From contig MNCI01008651.1 of NCBI GenBank assembly GCA_015680685.1, forward strand, positions 125,097-189,096: a DNA stretch of 64,000 nucleotides, in the 5' to 3' direction. The notes beneath the pieces were generated by a model. That model did not search any database and was not told the DNA's origin. It worked only from the letters and a program-made list of their open reading frames with translations. This document shows positions 24,079 to 33,814 of this stretch, one piece after another (within the stretch, counting starts at the first letter, position 1; each line of letters opens with the position of its first letter). The stretch is from Gnetum montanum. Lineage: Eukaryota > Streptophyta > Gnetopsida > Gnetales > Gnetaceae. Made by a program: the position numbers and the translations under genes.

Positions 24079-25199
24079 CAAATGTGCTATTTTTGATAGA
24101 AAATTTTTTGCCATTTTTTCTAACTCCCACAAAGGTTTAACTAAGAAATCAACATTTAAGCATCAAATTACAGAAGTTAAACCCTCCCAACAAGCTCCAG
24201 TGACACTTATAATAAAAATTAATTAATAAAATATCAATCTACCATGGTCCAACCTTAACCAATTGTAACTTACTAACAAGATAAGGTACTCAAAATATTC
24301 AAAGTTACGTTATATCTACTAATCCATGGATGTGTTGTGACCACAAATGGCACTAAAAGGGAAGCACACGCAGGAAGGAGAACCATCTCAACAAAGGGAG
24401 AAATAGCCAAGAATGGGAAGGGGCCAAGAACAATCCTAAGAAGAACCACTTGCAATCCACACCACAAGTCCTCTTAGGGAAGAGGCCAAGGTGAAATCTA
24501 TTTGTCAAATTCGAAAATTAGCAGCAGCAACAGAACATTCCCACTAGGATGAGGCACCAGCTCAGCAAGAAAACCTTGAGGTGACCTTGATAGAAGCCTA
24601 CCTAAGTCAAATAAGATCAAGGGAGGTCAAAAAATAGTGCTCTAGGAGTTAAAATTTGGCCTTTCTTAGAGCAAGCACCTAAAGAAGACAGGACCAACTG
24701 ATGACCTCTCCCATGTGGCCAATTATCACTTCCACTAGGGAGTGGTACATGGGAGAGACATTCTTATTCTGGAACAACATGCAAGCTAGTTCAACAATCA
24801 AAATCAAGGACATGTCAGTGTCCTACTTGATGTAGGTCATTGCTAAAGTGCTTAGGTTGCCAGAGATTAGCAAATCTCGCTAATATTCCAATGTAGGTGG
24901 ACCCCAACATCAAAAAGGAATGAATGTGATGGTGCTATGGTGTCAACTGTAAGGAGTTTTGGTGTGCTCACACTAGTAGAAAGAATCCACTACAAGATTG
25001 CGGCCTTCCACCTAAACCCCACAATGAGGCCTAGCAAGATCATTGCCTTCATGCCATCAAAGGATGTGCTATCCAATTTTGAGTTATCATGTCATGGTGT
25101 TCAATTTTGTGTCATGAACATCATAATCTTTTGTAATGATGCTGATTTGTACACTCAGGCACTCAGTTTTGTCAAGTTAGTTTGTTATCTCAAAAGTTA
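24079..25199 (+). pseudogene. Element A ORF3 (Athila env-position ORF)
   Basis: Decayed third gene after pol. It opens with MGATNVLFLIENFLPFFLTP at 24079. Further on, in changing frames, FWNNMQASSTIKIKDMSVSY and VIAKVLRLPEISKS (about 24770-24890) align with FWHNKEEATTVDIGGVSIDF and AILEVLNLSNTSPKF in the element B ORF3. An open stretch at 24937-25200 ends it. The match to B shows that ORF3 belongs to this family and lies after pol. Function unknown; Athila elements carry an env-like gene here. Confidence 0.5.
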
Positions 25200-25240
25200 A
25201 TCAATAATCCCATACCTTTCCAACTTTGTAAAGGAACTCA

Positions 25241-25270
25241 AGGATGAGTTTTTATTTAGTTGTGGGGGTA
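25241..25270 (+). other. Element A polypurine tract region
   Basis: GATGAGTTTTTATTTAGTTG followed by GTGGGGGTA just before the 3' LTR. The same GTGGGGGTA and the preceding GATGAGTTTT(T)ATT words occur before the 3' LTR of B (minus strand), and in altered form in C, so this is the conserved plus-strand priming site. Confidence 0.75.
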
Positions 25271-26206
25271 TGATGAATCATCATTGTGTCACATCGATGG
25301 GCCCCCATTGATAGGGCCTCATTAATGGGGCCCTATCTATATGGTGTTTCCCCATCAACAGGGTCGCATCAACATAGCATTTGTTGCATCTATGGGGCCC
25401 CATTGATGTAGCTCTTGAATAAAGTCTCTAAATACATGCTCATCAACCATGTTTATGGGATGTCAAGTGATAGTTGTAGTAGAGCTCTTGCAGTTTTGTC
25501 ATTTGAGAGTTAAAATATTTCTAAGTACCCACAACAGGAGTCAGAAAGTGTATGGATCTTTATTCAAGCACTATTGTACCTGAACACACTAGTGTGAATG
25601 GCAATAAAGACAAGCCTTTTGATCAAACCTTGTAGCACTTGAAATAGATTAATGATTCATTTATGCATTTATTGTTTTCATTAATTATGTAATTAATTAA
25701 GCTAACTTAGATTTCAAGTGACAAGTTAATTAATTAAGCTATAAGATTAAACACATAAGTACAACCGCTTCGTGTAAACACATATTCACTTGGTAATCCC
25801 AGTAGCATTATTGCTTGATTCACCCAGTAGCATAGCACTTGGTAACCCAAGTAATGGGTACGTGGGTTCATGACGTGTATGGAAAGTGGGATTGGATGCT
25901 TATGTTAGGACTAGTTAGATATTAGTTAATTAGTTAAATTAAATTGGTTATTAAAATACTTCAATTCTCTATTTTAAGCACTAGGAGCATAAAACATAGA
26001 ATAATAAAAATCATATGCCTCAATTACACTTAACCATATGCATCACAACTGTAATTAGGAAGACAAAAAATGACTATTAGGGCAAAGTTCACTTTCTAGA
26101 AGTCTAGTGTACTAAAAGAAATAGAATCCACGAAATTTGACTAAATCATGCATGAATGCTTCATGATTCGTATAGTTGGGTGTAGGGGTACCTCGACCGC
26201 TCATCA
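25271..26206 (+). repeat. Element A 3' LTR
   Basis: 936 bp, TGATGAATCATC to GCTCATCA, collinear with the 5' LTR. Most CpG sites of the 5' copy's U3 are TG or CA here, and the TATA box is altered (TCTAAATA). The target duplication TTGAT follows. Confidence 0.9.
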
Positions 26207-27445
26207 TTGATGAAATGCAAAAATGGTTATGCCACAAGCAAGATAGTCATACTAGTAAAGTAATAAATCTTTTTTTATAAGTAGATGATGTTGCCTTGAT
26301 TTCCACTACTACAAAAGGTATGCAAAATATGTTGCAAATTTTAGAAATTATTTTTGTTCATCTCTTCTTCAAGTGAATGTAGATAAAACCAAATTGATGA
26401 TCTAGGGTACAAGAAATAATTGTTATAACTTTCATTTTGGAGTTACCAATGTGCAAATAGTATATTCTTTTAAATATTTGGGTGTCATTTATATAAAAAA
26501 TTACATGCAAGGGAAGTGCATCAAAGATAAAATTGCTAGAGGTTCAAGGCTTTGTATGCTTTCAAAAACAAGTGCAAGGACTTAGGCCTTTGCACCTAGA
26601 AGGTCATAAAACAAATTTTTTAGACCATTATCTATCCTACTATATTGTATGGATGTGTTATTTGAGGACTTGGACTTAGTGCTAAACTTTGGAAAAATAT
26701 TGAAAGAGTGCAAAAAAACTTTTTTTCTTGATGAGTTAAAGGTGAAGATGCAAACATGTTGCTCAATGTTATTTTATGAATATGATTTATTACCTTTAGA
26801 AATAGAAGCCTTAGGCTAATTCATTACATATATTCATAGCTTACATATCTCAAGGAAAGGCAAATTCTCTAATGTAGTTCTTGAGGATTCATGAGACTGT
26901 AGCTAGTATTTTTAGGAGATGCAATAGTTAAGAAAATGGAATATCTCTTAGGAGGACATGCAACAAAATCCTAAGCATATTCAGCAACTAGTCAAATATA
27001 AGATTTTAACATAGATGTGGACTAATGTGGAAGACAAGAGGCAATTTTATTAACACCACATTAGATATAATAAAGTAAATGTAGAAGCTCACTATCTCTC
27101 TACTATTCCCATCAAGTATTGGAATGCTATCAGCTAGCTTTGCTTAAGTTCTTATAATCTTTGAATTAAAAGTGGAAGATGGATTCAACTCCCCCAAGAA
27201 GAGCACATTTGTAAGTTATGCATATCAAGAGCCCTTAAGGATGAGTTACATGTATTTCTTTCCTGTGCTATGACTAACCATTTAAGATAGCATTATAATG
27301 TATAATAAAAAAACATGTATGTTTTATTTTTGATGCTCCCATTGGTACTTGTTCAATTTGTAAAGTCTATCCTTATGTTTCATGAAAATGTAATATTTGT
27401 CCAATAGATCCTATGAGTATTTAAACATAATAAAGCTTCATTTCA
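26207..27445 (+). pseudogene. LINE G reverse transcriptase, C-terminal half
   Basis: Continues LINE G after element A. The sequence ATTGATGAAATGCAAAAATGG gives IDEMQKW, typical just before the RT catalytic box. The box follows near 26275-26292 as (stop)VDD, the Tyr codon of YVDD having become TAA. Then come YLGV-like and KDKIA...K(N/K)KCKDLGL, TIIYPTILYGC and a terminal cysteine motif ICKLCISRALKDELHVFLSC (about 27208-27270). This Cys pattern differs from the zf-RVT type of LINE H. An AATAAA (27428-27433) and A-rich sequence close the element. Many stops; inactive. Confidence 0.65.
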
Positions 27446-27732
27446 TTTCAAAATAATAAATTTTAAGGAGGCTCATAGAATTTTGAAAAAAATGTTAGTC
27501 AACAATGATCAATGAACAATTTAAATAAGATCCAATTCTATTATGAGTGTATTAGACAACATAAGTTTGATAAACAAGTAGAATATTTAGATACAACAAT
27601 CTTTATATACAAATTCTCATTAACAAAGAATGAAATATCATGATCTTAAAGATAAGAAAATCAAACCCCCAAAAATAAATAATATTATTAAAAATATTTA
27701 AAGTACATCATATCATTGAAGAGAAAGTCCAA
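27446..27732. other. Non-coding AT-rich stretch
   Basis: No gene, repeat or RNA signal recognised between the LINE G 3' end and the SINE target duplication at 27733. Confidence 0.4.
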
Positions 27733-27746
27733 AGAAAAAGCCCAAA

Positions 27747-28748
27747 CAATGAGGCATTAGCCTAGTGGTATGAGTCTTAGACTAGTAACCCTAGGTCATG
27801 AGTTTGATTCTACGAAGTAGCATGGAGATAGAAACTTCTATAAATCTTAGAGTGTACCTATTGATAAATCCAAATTTTGAGGTGTTGCGATATCATACTA
27901 CGTCATTGTTAATATGATGTCTCAAGATGTGTGCACCCCTATGAATATGACACTTGGGTGCACAAACCGCTAACTTTCGATTTTCATAGTAACAGAACTC
28001 TTGCAGTTTTATTTCTTGAACTTAGACTTAGCGATAGAAGAGTGAATCCCCTATGAATGTGATGTGTCATAATTAAATGGTGTCTTTGTTCGAGCAATTT
28101 GTACTTGGGCACAAGTTGTGACATAAATAAAGATCGAAACTATTTTCCATCATTGTAGCATTCCCTTAACTTACTATTTTACTAGCATAATACTTTACTT
28201 TTCCCAAGCACTTTATCTTTACTCATTAATAGTAAGTAAAATGAATATGACTGATTTCAAGCGTTAAGTGTGATTGTTTGGTAATCCCGATAATATTATC
28301 ACTAGGCTTGCCTAGTAGCGTAATACCTAGTAACCCCAATGCCCATTACATAAGCCCAAGACGTGTCCAGTGAATCAAGAATGATTATCTATCGCAATAG
28401 GCTAAAATAGGTTCATTCTTTCTTAGTTAGCTAGAGTTAGATATTTTTCACCATGATTACAATTAGGAGTGATAAGAGCCAAACAACATCACTTATCATA
28501 TGCCTCACTACAAGCTAAACCATACATTTAGGCTTCATTAGCTTGGAGTGGAAAGATAGCGATCACAAACTTAAATAAAGGGAAGACAACAATTGCAAAC
28601 TTAACTCAATCACTAGTATATCAACATTGTTCATCACAAATAACAATCGAGTCACACATGGACACTCGTGACTTATATGATTGGGTGTTAGATTGCTCCA
28701 CCACTCATCACCTATGTTTCAATTATTTCAAGTTCCAGCACCCCCTAT
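27747..28748 (+). mobile_element. tRNA-derived SINE, copy 3, split by solo LTR I
   Basis: Plus-strand SINE of about 148 bp once the LTR is removed (27747-27861 and 28716-28748). A-box TTAGCCTAGTGGTATGAG, B-box-like ATGAGTTTGATTCTAC, body GTGTACCTATGTTTCAATTATTTCAAGTTCC. It is flanked by a target duplication AGAAAAAGCCCAAA (27733-27746) and AGAAAAAGCCTAAA (28749-28762), 13 of 14 matching. This defines the SINE ends and makes it the best-preserved copy here. Confidence 0.8.
27862..28710 (+). repeat. Solo LTR I
   Basis: 849 bp, from TGATAAATCC to CCACTCATCA, plus orientation, with a perfect CCTAT target duplication (27857-27861 and 28711-28715). It shares the family strings TTTGGTAATCCCGATAATATT and CTAGTAACCCCAAT. 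No internal region remains, so LTR-LTR recombination removed it. Confidence 0.85.
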
Positions 28749-28762
28749 AGAAAAAGCCTAAA

Positions 28763-30090
28763 AATTTTGGGGATGCCTTTTTAGGTTTCTATCCTTACAA
28801 CAAATCCTAAAAAACCTTCCCTCTAGGGTACGAAAAGGATCAAGCCTTGCCCTTTTCACTTCTTACTAAATGGCTTCTTATAAAGAGAAGGAGAAAACTC
28901 TCCATAGAGAAAAGAATACATCAATCAAAAATAAAAAACAAATAGCAATAAAAGCGAAACTTCTCATCCTTGAGCCACTAAAACAAATCAAAATTCATAT
29001 TGTAGAAAATAAATTAATTGTTTAGTTTTCATTGGGAGCTTTTTTGCTTGAAGTTGTAGTTAAAAAGTAACATTTTTGAAAATTTGGTATTTGACTCCTA
29101 AAGAGAGGATGTAGTTATGCTTTTGTTACTGATAAATAACTACACACCAAAGCTTCCAAATAGAGTAGAGAACAAGTGGTCAAAGACATTTCCAAATACA
29201 AAGAAAGTAGACAAAGCAGGCTAATCACCAAAAATGACTTCATTAATGTGTGGTTAAAAATTGTTACAAATTTTGGATATCCATTTTCAAGCATGCTGAG
29301 CATGACACTCAAAAAAAACATGAAAAAATGTGTTTTCACTTCTACAAAGAGGATATAGAAAAGAAACATTTCTCATATGTTTAGGATAAATGCCGATAGG
29401 AAGACCTTGATAAATAAGACACCATAAAAAATACAAATTTTAAGAAATGTAAAAGTTTCCAAGTATTTTTCATTTTCCTTATCCAAAAGTGTGATGATAA
29501 TTGCATTTTCCAAGACTTACTAAATTTGTTATGGACAAAATCATTCTTCATAATAATCTAGTAAGCAACTTTTGAATCAAAAGGAAAAATAGATGTGTCA
29601 TTCTTTCAATAAATCTCTGGAAAACCTTATATAAACTATTGTCAACTTTGAATAAATTCTCGAGATTAGAAACTAATTTTTCTAAACTTTTTTTTCTTTT
29701 TCTATTCAAATCATAGAGGCTACAAGCTTCATTCCATGTAATCCATATATAATACAAACATAAATAAGAAATTGTAGCGATACCAAATTTACTCCAATTG
29801 GTACATATTCTAGATAAATTAATAGCTCAAACTCCTTTATTAAAAGGAAGGCACCATAGGCTAATTTATTTAAGCATATTTTTTGACACTGCAAGGTAAT
29901 TGTAATTTTGATATTTATTAAGCTTGCAACATCTTCTAAATTTATTTAAGAATTGGAAATCTAGGTATAGAAATAGCTTGAGAAATAAGAAGGCAATGAA
30001 GAAAGTTATTAGAACAACTATTATCATTCTTAAGTTTTCCTTGCATAAACCTATTTCTTAAAAAGTAAATATCAAAACATCGTCTCCATT
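28763..30090 (-). pseudogene. LINE 3' fragment (RT C-terminus and zf-RVT)
   Basis: Minus-strand LINE remnant. Reading downward from about 29840, IAPNW-like sequence and YYIWITWNEACSLYDLNRKR (29700-29757) match the region after the RT palm. GLPIGIYPKHMRN and PLCRSENTFFHVFFECHAQH (about 29290-29400) are the terminal zinc-binding zf-RVT part, where a Cys-X2-Cys pair has lost its first member. Stops and shifts throughout. It abuts the SINE target duplication on the left. The 5' portion, including the RT catalytic core and nuclease, is absent. Confidence 0.65.
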
Positions 30091-30932
30091 AATGAAGATA
30101 AAAATATATGATTGCAAGCATTAGTACACAATTGGCCATCACAACTAAAAAATATTGTCACTTCATTTCGCTAAACAAGTTACCTCATATTATTGAAATA
30201 AAAGCATTTGCAATGATAAATGGTGTACAGCATATATTGCATTCAGAAGGCACATTAACTTGTATGCTAAATGATAGTATGGAATCTCCCTATGCTATAA
30301 ATCGCCAAACTGCCTGACAAATTGGCCCATATTTCTAACATAACAACAACCGTGATAAACAATAATAACGAATAGTGTACAACATGTTACTCATGGTATA
30401 GAGTCTCACTATATTTTAGTGATTTACAAGCTTACTCATATTCATAAGCAAACCTGAGAAATATGATGTCATGAATTTAACAGCAACTGCGATAAATCTC
30501 CCTTTGGAGGTTACGGTGAAACCGGGGAAGTTATCAAGAAAACAAAATCTATCTTGTTGTTCCTTGTCCTGGATAAATTTATAATAATTCAAAAGCAAAC
30601 AAGATAAAACACTGCTGTGTTATAGAAAGTTGCCAGAATTGTTTTCAAAATTTCACTACATAAGAAATCTCAAAATTAGTAATCCGAATGACCTGCAATT
30701 TGCATGTAAAAATCGGCTCGGGCACAGTTCACGCAATCGCAGTGCTAATTGTTTATGATAATTGTGTTTCTGTATTGACCCAAAATTTAAGTTGAAAGTT
30801 TGCTAATTATCGATGTTTCTCGTTCATATCCAATGTCATATTACGATGCTACGACTCTCAACTATTTTAAATCCTCTTCGAGAAACCCATTTTCCAAAAT
30901 AAGAATGCAGCAAATTTGTTCATCTTTGACGT
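30091..30932 (-). other. Downstream region and 3' UTR of the canopy gene
   Basis: No TE signal recognised. It begins directly after the stop codon of the canopy gene and will include its 3' UTR. No clear AATAAA signal close to the stop was pinned down. Confidence 0.4.
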
Positions 30933-33735
30933 TTATAACTCGGAATCATCAATGGTTACATCTTCATTTGCTTTAGTCTGTTCTGCATTGCTGATAAAAG
31001 ACAGACAGCTTAGCTTAATCTAATCTTATAGTAATAATACAATAAACAAAAAGCTAATATTTTAATTGGTATCATAAAATTTTCCAAAAAAAAACAATTG
31101 ACCAAAATGTCAATGCAATGCAATGACACTGTTAAGACTCACATCTCATACCTTATAGGCTCACAAAACCCGCTAAGTTCTCGACAAAGAACATTTTCTA
31201 CTCCTCCAACTCCAACAGCCCCAGTCTTTATCTTGTCAGCTAGCTGCAGCAGCAGAGTAATGATGAAAGTTTGAATTGGATGTATAAAAGTAATACTAAG
31301 TTGTAACGTCAGAGAACCCCTAAGGCAGCAGGAGAGAGAGAGAAACGGAATCAATAGAAGCTCTAGGCAAGAATTCTATCTTCCTTGAAGGAAAATTTTG
31401 TGGAACATATCTGCCCCTAAGATACATTTTATTGAAAAGTAACATCTAAAAAAATCCAAGTTTGCAAGTATATCCATAAACGCGGTGAAGTACATGGATG
31501 CATGCTTTAAATTGTATACTTTGAAACAAATTAATTTTTTATCCATATGCATTACATCATAAAAGATTACATTCTAGTGACATACCTCTTCTTCAGTTTT
31601 CTCCAATAGCCTACAGAACAAAAAAACCAGTAAATGCTATATATAATATTGCAGAAATAACATATTATTTAACATGTCATATTATCAGCAAGTAAGACAA
31701 AAGATTGCACAATAAATTTCATTTGAAAAGAAACTAGCATTATCACACAATAATTCAAGCTTCTGCTACAGAACATTTCCGGAAATAATTTCCATTAACA
31801 TATTTGGAAAGTATACTTCAAAGTCCGAATACCATATGCAAGTTCATTGTGTTTTTTTTTTTTTTCTTTTTTTCTTTTTTTTCAGATTTCATTGACCTAA
31901 AAAGCACAACATAGTTTCATTAAGACATGAGCATGTCCAGAAACTTTTCTAATATCTTAAGCTATGGGAATCCATAACACTTTATTATGATTTCAATTTG
32001 ATGATTCGGAATAGCCAATCCTATATTGTTGGAACAAGGCTAGGGTATTGAGGATGATTTTGTGACTCTAAAACTCTATATCAATGCAATTTAACGACAT
32101 GTATATCCAAACCACAGAGGGCATCATTTGGAGTGATGGCAATGTATTCATTTCTCAAGTCGTAAGACATGGGTTTGAGCCTAGGTGCAGCCACTCAATA
32201 AGAGTTTAGACTCATAAGACATGAGTTTGAACCTAGTGCATGCCACTCAAAAAGAAATTCTCTCATCTATCAAAATTCCCAAAACCTTGCTTGGTGGGAT
32301 GAACATTAAGTGTTTGCATGATGGCCCTTTGTAAAATATCCAAAACACATCTAATCAATGCATTATACCATAACAGCTACAAAAATTGTTTGGCTTCAAT
32401 GGTGAAATATCAATATGCACACGTGTGTGAGTAGATAATACATTAATGATTTATAGTTTTCATTCTTTTGAATACAGACAGATTGCCATTTTCTACTAAT
32501 GTTACTTCAATGTTATTTATCATAGTTACAGTGGACCCCATTGTGCCAATTGTTACATAATAAAACCATGTTGATAGGTTCTTTTACCATAATATTTTAA
32601 AAGCATGGTTTTTCTCTGAATGAGTTCTATAGATACATGAGTAGCCTTTCACCTTTAAACTCTGCACTAGCTTCTTATGGATATAAATTTTAAGTCTTGC
32701 ATATCTGTTATTTATTTCTTGTTGCTTTTAGTTCACATCAATGGTTACGGCTTATCACCTACGGGGTACAAGTTAAAATCCTCATTACAATGAGTTAAGA
32801 TGTAATATTGTTCTACAAAAAATCAATGAAATATTAAGGTCCAACACTCCCCCTCCCCCCTCCCCGACATTGCTGTAACATGCTTTTTGTATATTCAGTG
32901 CTTTCATAGATTTTCACAACTCTGGTAGCAAGAGACACTGCTCAACAGGCTTCTTAAATGTAATAAGAAGCATCGTCTACTTGAAGTAGGAAAACTAGAA
33001 CTTTCATGAATTAGATTGCTGCAACATATGAAGATGAAACTCTGTAATACATCTTACAGCATTTTCTTCTGCCAGATGTAGAGGGTAAACGAGTTATGCT
33101 CTAATATCGATTGTATCCTACTTTTAAGGGTCCTGATCCTATACGTACTAGACAAAGGTTAAAGCCTGCAATTTTTAATGACATCTTATTCAAGGCAGTT
33201 TTTGCCTTGGTTCCCATCCAGCAAGCCTTTCATACAGCAAATTTATATTCTGTACTCACTATATAAGAGTTCTTCATGTTGGCTAACTGCATAGTTCAAT
33301 GAAACAGAGTTATATTCATGCATAGTGTAAGACTAACAAAACAGGGTTTGCTTTAAGTTGCAAGCAAGTCAGATCATTGTTTCACCAAATCATTTAAATT
33401 ATATTATAAATCATAATTTTTGTCTAAATTTAGCAAAGCATTTGATGAGTAGAAGTTTAATACTCGGGAAAAAACCCAAAAATGTCTATTCTCTGTTTTC
33501 AAAATCTGGCTTCTACTAGATAATTATTCTAAATTCAGATAGATGAAAAAGGCCACAATAATGCAAATCTGAAAATTTTAAAGCGTGAGAACTCTCAATA
33601 TTGAAATGATGTCTTCAACCATTGGTCTATCTGTTATGTAGTTAATAAATAAATAAATCTTAGGGTGCAGTCAAGCAAACTTAAACAATGTATTAATGTA
33701 CACATAAGAATTCCATATTTTCCCTTTTTTCTTTT

Positions 33736-33814
<79 letters not shown>

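Larger units (their letters stand above)
16262..26206 (+). mobile_element. Element A: full-length Ty3 (Athila-like) LTR retrotransposon
   Basis: A 9.95 kb plus-strand element flanked by a perfect 5-bp target duplication TTGAT (16257-16261 and 26207-26211). Order: LTR, tRNA-Asp primer site, gag, protease, RT-RNase H, integrase, ORF3, polypurine tract, LTR. The primer type and the extra ORF after pol are features of the Athila lineage. Every gene is broken: gag frameshifts, protease Asp to Asn, RT FMDD to FMND, and loss of the integrase core. It sits within LINE G, splitting the RT domain shortly before its catalytic box. Confidence 0.9.

Noticed and set aside
27747-27861. A tRNA gene
   Set aside because: A and B boxes are present, but the acceptor stem and anticodon arm do not fold as a tRNA and the unit recurs with the same tail; it is a SINE head.
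31139-31151. Canopy protein ending PIRYEM by reading through the exon 8 donor
   Set aside because: A good GTATGA donor and a matching downstream exon (30933-30990) with correct phase give a longer, acidic C-terminus; read-through would be an intron-retention form at most.
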